From assembly GCF_002726155.1 (NCBI RefSeq), contig NZ_PBSH01000039.1, forward strand, positions 62,001 through 126,000: a stretch of 64,000 bases of DNA, in the 5' to 3' direction. The stretch is from Alcanivorax sp. (GTDB taxonomy: Bacteria > Pseudomonadota > Gammaproteobacteria > Pseudomonadales > Alcanivoracaceae). The translations under genes and the position numbers were made by a program. Each line of letters opens with the position of its first letter. The stretch's first letter is position 1. Shown in pieces: positions 16,395 through 24,530 of this stretch. The notes under the pieces were generated by a model, which was not told the DNA's origin, did not search any database, and was given only the letters and a program-made list of their open reading frames with translations.

Positions 16395-17300
16395 ATGGTG
16401 GACCTAAATGACTTGTTTTACTTTGCCAAGGTGGTGGAGTTCGGCGGTTTTGCCCCGGCCAGCCGGGCGATCACGGTGCCCAAGTCAAAATTGAGCCGAC
16501 GGGTGGCCGGGCTGGAGGAGCGGCTGGGGGTGCGGCTGATCAATCGCTCAAGCCGACAGTTCTCGGTGACCGAGGTCGGGCAGCAATACTATGAGCACTG
16601 CAAGGCCATGCTGGTGGAGGCCGAGTCGGCCCAGGAAGCCATTGATACCGTGACGGCGGAACCCCGTGGGGTTATTCGTCTGGCTTGCCCGATTACGCTG
16701 CTGCATGTGCATATCGGCGCTTTCTTGGCCGACTTCATGAAACAGTACCCGGAAATCACAGTGCATCTGGAAGCCACCAATCGGCGCGTGGATGTGATCA
16801 GCGAAGGAGTGGATGTGGCGATCCGGGTTCGCCCGCCGGGTTTGGAGGACAGTGACTTGGTGGTACGGGTGTTGTCTGACCGGCGGCTGGCGCTGGTGGC
16901 AAGCCCGGAGCTGGTGGCGGAGTACGGCATGCCGGGCCACCCGCAAGAGCTGTCCAGCTGGCCGAGTCTCGGGCTGGGAACGCCGCGCCCGGATTTTCGC
17001 TGGTCCCTGCGCGGGGAAGATGGGAGTGAGGTTCGAGTGTTTTACCAGCCCCGTTATGTGACCACCGACATGATTGCCCTGCGCCGTGCGGCGGTGGCAG
17101 GTGTGGGGGTGGTGCAGCTGCCGGTCCTCACTGTGCAGCACCAGCTGGAGCGTGGTGAGTTGGTGCAGCTACTGCCCCGCTGGGCGTTGGCGAAAGACAT
17201 TATCCATGCGGTGTTCCCATCACGCCGGGGCATGTTGCCGGCGGTGCGTACACTGATTGATCGTCTTGCCGATTATTACGATTCTTTTGAGGAATTGTAA
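16395..17300 (+). CDS. LysR-family transcriptional regulator
   Basis: A 301-residue LysR protein. The N-terminal winged helix (residues 1-60: LNDLFYFAKVVEFGGFAPAS, then SKLSRRVAGLEERLGVRLINR) is complete, followed by the linker helix and a two-lobed effector domain starting at RGVIRLACP. It lies divergently from the pirin/ycaC pair with a 102-bp gap, the usual arrangement for a LysR controlling its neighbours. The gap is AT-richer near its middle. LysR-pirin-isochorismatase sets like this are common in pseudomonads. The effector is unknown. Confidence 0.93.
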   Translation: MVDLNDLFYFAKVVEFGGFAPASRAITVPKSKLSRRVAGLEERLGVRLINRSSRQFSVTEVGQQYYEHCKAMLVEAESAQEAIDTVTAEPRGVIRLACPITLLHVHIGAFLADFMKQYPEITVHLEATNRRVDVISEGVDVAIRVRPPGLEDSDLVVRVLSDRRLALVASPELVAEYGMPGHPQELSSWPSLGLGTPRPDFRWSLRGEDGSEVRVFYQPRYVTTDMIALRRAAVAGVGVVQLPVLTVQHQLERGELVQLLPRWALAKDIIHAVFPSRRGMLPAVRTLIDRLADYYDSFEEL

Positions 17301-17313
17301 GCGCGTCGTCTGT

Positions 17314-18336
17314 CTAGGTTTGGCTCAATAACTGGCGGCGATAGGCCCGTGGCGTTGTGCCGAGCCATTGGCGGCAGGCCCGGTTGAAGGCCGATTGCTC
17401 GGAGTAGCCGAGCAGCCCGGCGATCTGGCTGAGCTTCAGGTTGGGTTCCATCAAATATTCACGCAACAGTTTCAGGCGCACCTCTCCCAGCAATTGTTCA
17501 TAGCTGACCCCTTCATTAGCCAGGCGTCGTTGCAGGGTGCGTTTATGCATGGACAGGTGTGAGGCAATGACGGCGCTGGTGCACTGGGCGGTGGGAAGCA
17601 GGGTGGTGATCAGGCGGGTGACATCTTCGCTGAGCGTGATGGCGTTGGGGGCCTGCTGGGAAGCCAGATAACGCTCCGCCAGTTCCCATGTGTGATGGTC
17701 GGCGCTGGATAACGGCATGGCGAAGGCTGCGACAGGCCAATAGCAGCCACACCAATCCTGCTCGAAATAAGCGTCGCAGCGAAACACGTCATGATACGCA
17801 TCAAGGTCAGCCTGGCGAGGGTGCATGAAGTGGACGCTGTAGGGGCGGAATGTCTCTCCGCAGAGCAACTTCATGACCTGCATCGAGTTCGACAAGCTCA
17901 ACTCATAGGCCTGGGGGCGATAGCCCCCGGAGCTGTCTTCATCAATAGTGAATTGAAAGCGAATGCAGGATTGGCCCTGGTGTTCGCACACGGTATTGCT
18001 GATGCCCAACGCCGGGCTGTGCAGATGCAGGTAGCGGGCAATGCTGCTGATGGCGTCGCCCACTGTGGCCGCGCTGCGCGCGATCACGCTAATCGGCCCA
18101 AGAATATCCATGCCCTGGTACTCCGCCAGCTTGAGGCCTAGCTGGGGGTAATTTAAGGCTTGGACGGTGTCTTCGAACAGCGCAGCAAGGTTGCGATAAA
18201 GCAGGAAAGAGCTGTCATCCCGCCGTTCCTCCGGAGGAATATGGTAACGCTCCAGCAAGGGCAGAGGATCGCCGCCCAGTTGGCGCACCAGGTCGTCGAA
18301 CCCCCACAGGTTAGTGGCGCGAATCAGATCACTCAT
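17314..18336 (-). CDS. AraC-family regulator, divergent from the monooxygenase gene
   Basis: A 340-residue regulator. Residues 15-200 match the Arabinose_bd (OruR/ArgR-like) ligand-binding domain (LYRNLAALFEDTVQALNYPQLGLKLAEYQ, shown here only as a region). Residues about 235-335 form the double helix-turn-helix with SMHKRTLQRRLANEGVSYEQ and IAGLLGYSEQSAFNRACRQW. AraC proteins with this N-terminus often control lipid or alkane genes. It is divergent from the AlmA-like gene, with phased GTC boxes in between (18413-18459), so it probably controls that gene. It converges on the LysR gene without a visible terminator. Confidence 0.92.
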   Translation of the reverse strand: MSDLIRATNLWGFDDLVRQLGGDPLPLLERYHIPPEERRDDSSFLLYRNLAALFEDTVQALNYPQLGLKLAEYQGMDILGPISVIARSAATVGDAISSIARYLHLHSPALGISNTVCEHQGQSCIRFQFTIDEDSSGGYRPQAYELSLSNSMQVMKLLCGETFRPYSVHFMHPRQADLDAYHDVFRCDAYFEQDWCGCYWPVAAFAMPLSSADHHTWELAERYLASQQAPNAITLSEDVTRLITTLLPTAQCTSAVIASHLSMHKRTLQRRLANEGVSYEQLLGEVRLKLLREYLMEPNLKLSQIAGLLGYSEQSAFNRACRQWLGTTPRAYRRQLLSQT

Positions 18337-18412
18337 GGTGGGGGCCGTTGTTTGGGCGGTTGCCCTTTGATGATGTCACTCGTTGCACATGGCGGGCTCA
18401 ATAACGGACGAC

Positions 18413-18459
18413 ATTGTCGCATTATGTCAAAAATATGTCCACATAGGTCAATATTGTCA
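18413..18459 (+). promoter_or_regulatory. Five GTC boxes phased at about one helical turn, candidate AraC operator
   Basis: GTC triplets within T-G-T-C or G-G-T-C boxes start at 18416, 18426, 18437, 18447 and 18456, spaced 10, 11, 10 and 9 bp. The surroundings are AT-rich. Such direct repeats on one DNA face are what two HTH motifs of AraC dimers bind. The array lies between the divergent AraC and monooxygenase genes. Confidence 0.6.
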
Positions 18460-18520
18460 AGGTTGGCTTCTGAAATAGTGGCAGGTAGCGAAATTCAATA
18501 CTCAGAATAAGGAGGCCGCC

Positions 18521-20023
18521 ATGAGCGCCCAGCACTACGACATCGTGATAATAGGCGCCGGACTATCCGGTATCGGAACCGCTTGCCACCTCGCTCGCCG
18601 GTTTCCCAATAAAAGCATGGCCATTATCGAGCGACGGGAAAAAGTGGGCGGCACCTGGGATCTGTTCCGTTATCCCGGTATCCGCTCGGACTCCGACATG
18701 GCCAGCTTCGGTTTTGACTTCAAGCCCTGGTACTCCGAGAAGGTCTTGGCCAAGGGCGGAGATATCCGTGAGTACGTGGCGGAAACGGCCCGGGAGTTCG
18801 GCCTCTACGAGAAAGTGCAGTACGGCTTGAAACTGGATAACGCAGACTGGTCCAGCAATGAGCAGCAATGGACACTCTATACCCAGCATGAAGCCAGCGG
18901 CGAAAGCCGTGAATTCACCTGCGGGTTCATGGTGAATTGCACTGGGTACTACAACTATGACCATGGTTACCGGCCACACTTCGACGGAGAAGAGAACTTC
19001 AAGGGCCAGATTATTCACCCGCAGCAATGGCCAGAAGAGCTGGATTACAGCGGCAAGAAGGTGGTGGTGATTGGTAGTGGTGCCACGGCGATTACGGTAG
19101 TGCCGGCGATGGCGGAAAAAGCGGCCAAGGTGACCATGCTGCAGCGTTCGCCCAGCTACATTATGGCTATGCCAGACACCGATAAAATAACCATGGCGCT
19201 GAACAAGGTACTGCCGAAAAAATGGGTGTTCAACATGACCCGTAAGAGAAATATCCTGATTCAGCGCGGTCTGTATCTGGCCTGCCAGCGTTGGCCAGAG
19301 CGTGCCCGAAAACTGCTGATCACCCACATGCACAAGCAGGCGCCAAACATCGATGTGCGACACTTCAGTCCAACCTATATGCCATGGGATCAGCGCCTGT
19401 GTGCTGCGCCGGATGGGGACTTCTTCACCAGCCTGCGTTCCGGCAAGGCGGATATCGCTACCGATCATATTGAGCGTTTTGATGAAACCGGCATCGTGCT
19501 CAAATCCGGGCAGCACCTCGAGGCGGACATTATTGTTTCTGCCACGGGTCTGGATGTGCAGTTAATGGGTGGTCTGGAATTGAAACTGGATGGCGAGCCG
19601 GTCGCACTGCCCAGGAAGATGACCTACAAGGGCATCCTGATTCAGGATATTCCCAACTACGGCTGGATCTTCGGTTATACCAATGCGCCCTGGACGCTCA
19701 AGAGTGACATCGGCGGGCAATATCTGTGTCGCCTGTTAGCCTACATGGAAAAACAGGGCTTCAGCGCGGCCACGCCCGTGGACCACGGCGATAACATCAC
19801 CGATACCGGTATGCTGGATGGTTTTGCCCCAGGTTATATCAATCGAGCTAAAGATCGCATGCCCCGCCAGGGTAAAGAGGCGCCCTGGGCGGTGACCATG
19901 CACTATGGCAAGGACAAGGACACCCTGGTCAATCAGGCCGTGGATGACGGCATTCTGGCTTTTTCCACGCCAGCCAAGGCTGCCCGCCATGACAATGTTC
20001 AGCCGATCAAGGCAACGGCATGA
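18521..20023 (+). CDS. almA: Flavin-binding monooxygenase, AlmA-like
   Basis: A 500-residue class B flavoprotein monooxygenase. An FAD Rossmann motif (IIGAGLSGIGTACHLARR) is at residues 9-26, then GGTWDLFRYPGIRSDSDM. The Baeyer-Villiger-type fingerprint F-K-G-Q-I-I-H-P-Q-Q-W-P lies near residue 163, and the NADPH Rossmann motif VVIGSGATAITVVP near 183. The whole length and wording agree with AlmA of Acinetobacter and Alcanivorax, which starts oxidation of very long-chain alkanes; a ketone Baeyer-Villiger role is the alternative. AAGGAGG precedes the ATG. It is co-transcribed with the hydrolase that follows. Confidence 0.88.
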   Translation: MSAQHYDIVIIGAGLSGIGTACHLARRFPNKSMAIIERREKVGGTWDLFRYPGIRSDSDMASFGFDFKPWYSEKVLAKGGDIREYVAETAREFGLYEKVQYGLKLDNADWSSNEQQWTLYTQHEASGESREFTCGFMVNCTGYYNYDHGYRPHFDGEENFKGQIIHPQQWPEELDYSGKKVVVIGSGATAITVVPAMAEKAAKVTMLQRSPSYIMAMPDTDKITMALNKVLPKKWVFNMTRKRNILIQRGLYLACQRWPERARKLLITHMHKQAPNIDVRHFSPTYMPWDQRLCAAPDGDFFTSLRSGKADIATDHIERFDETGIVLKSGQHLEADIIVSATGLDVQLMGGLELKLDGEPVALPRKMTYKGILIQDIPNYGWIFGYTNAPWTLKSDIGGQYLCRLLAYMEKQGFSAATPVDHGDNITDTGMLDGFAPGYINRAKDRMPRQGKEAPWAVTMHYGKDKDTLVNQAVDDGILAFSTPAKAARHDNVQPIKATA

Positions 20024-20049
20024 GCAGGGCGCGTAAAAAGGAGACCATC

Positions 20050-20877
20050 ATGACGAACGGTGATAACAGCAAGGCACCAGTGCTATTGGTGCACGGCATG
20101 TGGAGCGATGCGAATACCTTGCAGGAGCTTCGTGATGCCTTTGACGATGCAGGCTACAACGTGGAGGCGTTAACTCTGCCGTTCCATCGCAGCAAGCAGG
20201 AGCACAGCTCATCCAGTCTGGCGGCATTGGCCAATGCCAGGCTGGAAGATTATGTGGATGCCATCGTTGAGGCGATACAGCGCCAGCCCCGCCCGCCTAT
20301 TCTGGTGGGTCATTCCATGGGGGCCCTTTTGGCACAGTTGGCGGCAGCCAAGGTGCCTTGTGAGCGGTTGATACTGTTGTCTTCAGCGGCGCCGGCAGGC
20401 ATCAATGGCCTGGGAATCTCAGTGATTCGGACTCTGGGGCGCAATATGTTGCGTTTCCCGCTGTGGAAGAAATTTACCGAGATGCGCCTGGCTAATGTGC
20501 AATACGGGGTGGCCAATCGTCAGACCCCGGAAGTGCAGAAGGAAATTACCGACAGCAGTACCTATGAATCCGGCATGGCGACCTTCCAGATCAGCATGGC
20601 GCCATTGCTGGGCCGCCGTTCCGCGGCCCATGTGGAGGTGAGCCGAATCCAGTGTCCGGTGTTGATTATCGGTGGGACCGAAGACCGCATCACACCGTTG
20701 CGGGTGCAACGTAAAATCGCTCAGCGGTTTGGTGATCAGGCCAGGCTGGTGGAAGTTCAGGGGTGTTGCCATTGGAGTGTCGGTGGCCGCTATTTCCCGC
20801 AAATTCGGGCGACCATGCTGGACTGGGTGGCCTCATCGGATGCGCCCACGGTAGCCGGTCGCGCCTCTGCAGCCTGA
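20050..20877 (+). CDS. Alpha/beta-hydrolase, paired with the monooxygenase
   Basis: A 275-residue alpha/beta-hydrolase. HGMWSDANT near residue 16 gives the oxyanion loop, GHSMGA near residue 91 the nucleophile serine, GTEDRITP the acid Asp and CCHWSVGG the histidine. ATG 20050 is chosen because AAGGAG lies seven bases before it; ATG 20020, which overlaps the upstream stop, is the alternative. It would hydrolyse an ester or lactone. A monooxygenase-hydrolase pair suits subterminal oxidation, in which a Baeyer-Villiger ester is cleaved to an alcohol and an acid; this is inference. Confidence 0.88.
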   Translation: MTNGDNSKAPVLLVHGMWSDANTLQELRDAFDDAGYNVEALTLPFHRSKQEHSSSSLAALANARLEDYVDAIVEAIQRQPRPPILVGHSMGALLAQLAAAKVPCERLILLSSAAPAGINGLGISVIRTLGRNMLRFPLWKKFTEMRLANVQYGVANRQTPEVQKEITDSSTYESGMATFQISMAPLLGRRSAAHVEVSRIQCPVLIIGGTEDRITPLRVQRKIAQRFGDQARLVEVQGCCHWSVGGRYFPQIRATMLDWVASSDAPTVAGRASAA

Positions 20878-20887
20878 ACCCACACAG

Positions 20888-20913
20888 CCCACCCTTATGG
20901 AGCCCAGGGTGGG
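20888..20913. terminator. Hairpin between convergent genes
   Basis: CCCACCCT and AGGGTGGG form an 8-bp stem with a 10-base loop in the 46-bp gap between the hydrolase (plus) and the desaturase (minus). The T-tract is weak. Confidence 0.55.
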
Positions 20914-20923
20914 TTATAGCATC

Positions 20924-21811
20924 TCAGGCGGCCTTGTCGGCTACGGGCTTACGGGAAAAAATACCGATAATCGGGGTGCCCTGGGCCTGCAGAATGGGCT
21001 CAATATCCCGGTGTAATGCGTGGTATTTGTAGAACGGTACGCGCGGAAACAGGTGGTGAATGGAATGCAGGTTCTGGCCCAGCCAGAACCATTCCAGTGG
21101 CTTCATCCAGCGCGGCATGATCAGGCTGTTGGTGTTGCGATAACGCTCATTCACCTTGTAGGGGTGATGGGGGCGATAGGCAAACCAGTAGGCAGTGAAC
21201 AGCCCGCCGGTGTAATACCCCAGCAGAATTACGACCACGGTACCGGGTTGGGTGACCATTATCAGGAAGGCAGCCCGCCAGCCAATTGACACCGCCAGCT
21301 CGGTGCAATAAATCAGCTTTTCCTTGAGCGATGCAGTGGACCAGCTGTGCTGTACGAAGAACGTATTCTGCACCCATTGAAAACGCAGTCCTGCGGCCAA
21401 TAAACCCAGTAGCCCTTTCTGCATTCCGCTGATAATAAAGTCCGGATCTTTGCCTGGCTGGTTGGTATAGCGGTGGTGGGTGAAATGCTCGATGCGGTGC
21501 GAGGCGTAGGGGATCGCAATAATGGGCGCCACCAGATACCCGCACAAATCGTTGATCCACTTGCGGCGGTCATTCTGCCCGTGAATATTGCCGTGGGCGG
21601 CCTCATGCAGGGGTGTGTAAGACATATAGGTCAGTGCAGCGACGAGTAGGTAGGCGCCCCAGGCGGGCAGGGCGCCATTGGCAAACAACGTGAGTGTGGT
21701 AACAAAAGCCATCAACACACCCGCCGTCAGTAAAATTGTCGGCCAGGCGATTTTCCCCATATAGTGCTTGGCACAGGCAATGGCCTGCTTGTTCAATGCT
21801 GCCGCATCCAT
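20924..21811 (-). CDS. Membrane fatty-acid desaturase/hydroxylase family protein
   Basis: A 295-residue membrane di-iron protein. The three histidine clusters are present: HEAAHGN near residue 85, HRIEHFTHH near residue 117, and HSIHHLFP near 250, with hydrophobic helices between them. ATG 21811 (MDAAALNK) is preferred because AGAGG lies upstream and the longer frame adds an implausible Cys-rich extension. It would introduce a double bond or hydroxyl into an acyl chain or hydrocarbon at the inner membrane. It is divergent from an AraC gene at 21942, its likely regulator. It ends the AlmA module on the opposite strand. Confidence 0.88.
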   Translation of the reverse strand: MDAAALNKQAIACAKHYMGKIAWPTILLTAGVLMAFVTTLTLFANGALPAWGAYLLVAALTYMSYTPLHEAAHGNIHGQNDRRKWINDLCGYLVAPIIAIPYASHRIEHFTHHRYTNQPGKDPDFIISGMQKGLLGLLAAGLRFQWVQNTFFVQHSWSTASLKEKLIYCTELAVSIGWRAAFLIMVTQPGTVVVILLGYYTGGLFTAYWFAYRPHHPYKVNERYRNTNSLIMPRWMKPLEWFWLGQNLHSIHHLFPRVPFYKYHALHRDIEPILQAQGTPIIGIFSRKPVADKAA

Positions 21812-21941
21812 GATCTTGCCTCTTGTTGGTATCATCAGGGTAAACACTACGTTGACAGCGAAAAAACCAGAATAGCCACCGTGGCCAATCACCCTGCAGA
21901 AGTGGCCAGGGTGTGACAGGGCGGAACCAGCGGAACGGGCA

Positions 21942-22952
21942 ATGCAGCACTCAGATGACAAATTGCACCCGGTGGCCATCAGTCAGGTCATGCTTAACTT
22001 TGCCCTGCGCAACGGCATCGACCAGCAGACCTGTCTGCTCGGCACGGGCATCTCGGAAACCGAATTGTCCAGTGGTGAGGGGTTGGTGACGCGGACCCAG
22101 GAAATGCGCCTGATCGAAAACCTGATGCTGGCTCTGCCGGAAGCGGGAGTGGGTGGCTTTGAACTGGGCCTGCAATACAACCTGGCCACCTTCGGTGTGT
22201 GGGGCTTTGCCCTGCGTACCTGCAAGACCCTGCGCGATGCTGTCTCTCTGGGGCTGCGCTACCTGCCACTCAGCACCGCCTACTGCCGCATTACCGTTTG
22301 TGAGGACAGTGATGCGTTCGGTGTGATCTTCGACCCGGACCCCATCCCCCCACACCTGCGCCAGTTCCTTCTTGAGCGCGATATGGCGACTGCCCTCAAC
22401 CTGGTGCGGGAAATCACCTTTCAGGGCGTGGAATTCAAGGGGGTGGAATTCACCGGTGAGCCGGATGTTGCTACCTCGGCCATTGAAACCCTGTGCGGCA
22501 TGGCCCCAGTCATCCATGCCAGTGCCAACCGTATTCTGGTCAATCGGGCGGGGGCCAGTCAGCCGTTCCCCGGTTACGATCCGGTGCTCACCCGCATGCT
22601 TGAACAGCAATGCCAGCAACGCATGGACACAGTGGAAAACAGTGGCACTGCGGGCAAGGTGCGCCAGAAATTACTTGGTGAATTGGGGCTGGGTGCCACC
22701 CTCACCGACATGGCCAGCGAGCTGGCCCTTTCCACCCGAAGCCTGCGTCGCAAGCTGGAACAGGAGGGCACCAGCTACCGTGATTTGGTCGAAGAAGAGC
22801 GACGTCAGCTGGCCTTGCAACTTCTTGATAGCACCACCATGAAAATCGAGGAGCTGGCGGCTCACTTGGGGTATACCGATGCGGGTGGTTTCGTGCGTGC
22901 TTTTCGACGCTGGGAAGGGTGTTCCCCCAGTGCCTATCGCGGAAATGATTGA
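21942..22952 (+). CDS. AraC-family regulator, divergent from the first desaturase
   Basis: A 336-residue regulator with an Arabinose_bd domain (about 20-205; ALRNGIDQQTCLLGTGI at the start) and a C-terminal AraC double HTH (about 240-335; STRSLRRKLEQEGTSYRDL and LAAHLGYTDAGGFVRAFRRW). It is 130 bp from the divergent desaturase start. The pairing repeats at 33.5-35.7 kb, so a role in sensing fatty acids or alkanes and controlling the desaturase is likely. The gene ends before a strong terminator shared with tRNA-Arg. Confidence 0.92.
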   Translation: MQHSDDKLHPVAISQVMLNFALRNGIDQQTCLLGTGISETELSSGEGLVTRTQEMRLIENLMLALPEAGVGGFELGLQYNLATFGVWGFALRTCKTLRDAVSLGLRYLPLSTAYCRITVCEDSDAFGVIFDPDPIPPHLRQFLLERDMATALNLVREITFQGVEFKGVEFTGEPDVATSAIETLCGMAPVIHASANRILVNRAGASQPFPGYDPVLTRMLEQQCQQRMDTVENSGTAGKVRQKLLGELGLGATLTDMASELALSTRSLRRKLEQEGTSYRDLVEEERRQLALQLLDSTTMKIEELAAHLGYTDAGGFVRAFRRWEGCSPSAYRGND

Positions 22953-22986
22953 TTGGGCACGGCGCTGATGATTTACGAAGAGCCAT

Positions 22987-23017
22987 AAAAAAGGCCTCCC
23001 GTTTGGGAGGCCTTTTT
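22987..23017. terminator. Bidirectional terminator
   Basis: AAAAAA-GGCCTCCC-GTTT-GGGAGGCC-TTTTT. It serves the AraC gene on the plus strand and tRNA-Arg on the minus strand. Confidence 0.93.
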
Positions 23018-23021
23018 AATC

Positions 23022-23098
23022 TGGTACGCCCGAGAGGATTCGAACCTCTGACCTTTGCCTCCGGAGGGCAACGCTCTATCCAGCTGAGCTACGGGCGC
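23022..23098 (-). tRNA. tRNA-Arg (anticodon CCG)
   Basis: On the minus strand the 77 bases fold as a full cloverleaf: acceptor GCGCCCG / CGGGCGT, D-arm GCTC...GAGC, anticodon stem TTGCC / GGCAA with loop CTCCGGA (anticodon CCG, reading CGG arginine codons), T-arm AGAGG-TTCGAAT-CCTCT, and an encoded 3' CCA. The 386-bp gap from 22953 to 23338 otherwise holds the terminator and the leader of the Gdx/SugE gene. No integrase or attachment duplicate is seen next to it. Confidence 0.97.
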
Positions 23099-23204
23099 AA
23101 AACTTGAAGAACTTGGGGTTCAACGGGCGCGAATGATAGCGGGTTGCGGCGGCCTCGTCCATGGATTGGGTGCATCCTGTGGCGGGATCGCTATAATCGG
23201 CGCG

Positions 23205-23267
23205 CCGGGACCCTCTCCCGGTATCTGTATAAGCAGACTGTCTCTTTGCGGGTTTCCGACAGTACTG
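23205..23267 (+). other. Two hairpins in the leader of the Gdx/SugE gene
   Basis: CCGGGA-CCCTC-TCCCGG (23205-23221) and ACTGTC...GACAGT (23237-23263, extendable with one bulge) lie between a TATAAT at 23192 and the ATG at 23339, giving a leader of about 135 bases. Guanidine riboswitches often precede such exporters, but the paired ACGR tetraloops of the guanidine-II class and the guanidine-I core are not evident. Confidence 0.35.
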
Positions 23268-23338
23268 TTTTCCTGACGAGCCCGTGCCTGCTTTCGGTAA
23301 ATTGTACCGTGGTGGGCAAGTGTGTTGGAGAAAGCAGG

Positions 23339-23668
23339 ATGAATCTGTATTGGGTGGTGTTGCTACTGGCCGTTATCGTGGAAATCGCCTGGGCCATGAG
23401 CCTCAAGTGGATCCAGATTAACCCCGGGGTGCTGTCTATCGGCTCCTCACTGGTGCTCACCGGCTTGAACATGCTGATGCTGTCTTATGCCATGCGCGGT
23501 ATCCCCGTGGGCACCGCGTATGCGATCTGGACCGGGCTTGGCGCAGTAGGGATTACCTTGCTCGGGATTGTCTTCTTCAAGGATCCGGCCAATGCGTCGC
23601 GGCTGGCCTTTATGGCGCTGATTGTGGTGGGCGTGATCGGTCTGAAACTGACCAGCGCTCCAGCCTGA
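23339..23668 (+). CDS. sugE: SMR-family guanidinium exporter (Gdx/SugE)
   Basis: A 109-residue, four-helix small multidrug resistance protein. The signatures match SugE/Gdx rather than EmrE: the essential Glu in helix 1 within VEIAWAMSLKW, and VGTAYAIWTGLGAVG in helix 3, nearly identical to E. coli SugE. The protein works as an antiparallel dimer that swaps guanidinium for protons in the inner membrane. ATG 23339 is chosen by family length; the open frame upstream is the leader. It is monocistronic. A guanidine riboswitch would be the expected control but is not recognisable. Confidence 0.92.
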   Translation: MNLYWVVLLLAVIVEIAWAMSLKWIQINPGVLSIGSSLVLTGLNMLMLSYAMRGIPVGTAYAIWTGLGAVGITLLGIVFFKDPANASRLAFMALIVVGVIGLKLTSAPA

Positions 23669-23830
23669 GCGTCCTGCCAGCAGGGCCACAAACCCGGAAG
23701 GATTGGACGGGGCCGCCGTTTTGGTGTCGAATCGTTCGTTTCGGCATTTTACAATCTTTTCCCGCTAATCCGTTGGTAGATCGGTACCCTTTGCGGGCAG
23801 ATGTCGGCCTGCAACAGATGGAGTTTAACC

Positions 23831-24520
23831 GTGCGCATTGCTTATCTCGAAGATGACATGGCTCAGGCAGAGCTGGTCACTCACTGGCTTAAAGAGGCTG
23901 GCCATAACTGTATCCACATGGCCAGTGGCCGTGAATTCATGTCCCTGTTACGGCGCGATACTTTCGACATTCTGGTGCTCGATTGGGAAGTGCCGGACAT
24001 GAATGGCTACGCCGTGCTGGAAGAAGTACGTGCCAGTGGTAATCGCACCCCGGTGTTGTTTGCGACGCAGCGTGATGATGAATCATCGATCGTTGGCGCG
24101 CTCTCCCAGGGGGCGGATGACTACATGGTGAAACCGACCAAGCAAGCGGAATTGCTGGCCCGTATCAGCGCTCTCGGGCGCCGGGCAGGGGTATCGGAAA
24201 TGGATGAAGAGACCGCCCTGAGTGTGGGGCCCTGGACCGTGGACCGGTCCCGTCGTCAGATCCTGTTGGATGAAGACGCAATCAAATTGACGGACAAGGA
24301 TTACGAACTGGCCTGCTATCTGTTCCAGAATGTAGGCAAGCTGATGAGCCGTGCGCACCTGTTGGAGAAAGTTTGGGGTATCATGACCCCGATCGAATCG
24401 CGCACCGTTGACGTGCATATCAGTCGGATTCGACGTAGCCTGCATATTCGCCCTGAACGTGGCTATCGAATTAAAACGGTGTACCAGCACGGGTATCGTC
24501 TGGAGCCGATTGAAGAATAA
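23831..24520 (+). CDS. OmpR-family response regulator of the FecR/CHASE2 operon
   Basis: A 229-residue regulator with a receiver domain (E-D-D at 7-9, phospho-acceptor Asp at about 51 in VLDWEVPDMNG, Lys in VKPTKQ) and an OmpR-type winged helix (about 130-229, ending RGYRIKTVYQHGYRLEPI). GTG 23831 is preferred because GGAG lies eight bases before it and it starts exactly at the first receiver strand (RIAYLED). It is 10 bp from the LysM-FecR gene and in line with the CHASE2 kinase, whose product is its likely phosphodonor. Targets are unknown. Confidence 0.92.
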   Translation: MRIAYLEDDMAQAELVTHWLKEAGHNCIHMASGREFMSLLRRDTFDILVLDWEVPDMNGYAVLEEVRASGNRTPVLFATQRDDESSIVGALSQGADDYMVKPTKQAELLARISALGRRAGVSEMDEETALSVGPWTVDRSRRQILLDEDAIKLTDKDYELACYLFQNVGKLMSRAHLLEKVWGIMTPIESRTVDVHISRIRRSLHIRPERGYRIKTVYQHGYRLEPIEE

Positions 24521-24530
24521 GGACACATCT

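Noticed and set aside
22987..23100. Genomic-island attachment site at tRNA-Arg
   Set aside because: No integrase, no direct repeat of the tRNA 3' end within the window and no shift in gene type around it.
23270..23330. Guanidine-II (mini-ykkC) riboswitch before sugE
   Set aside because: Only a single ACGA is present and not in a hairpin loop; the class needs two hairpins with ACGR loops.
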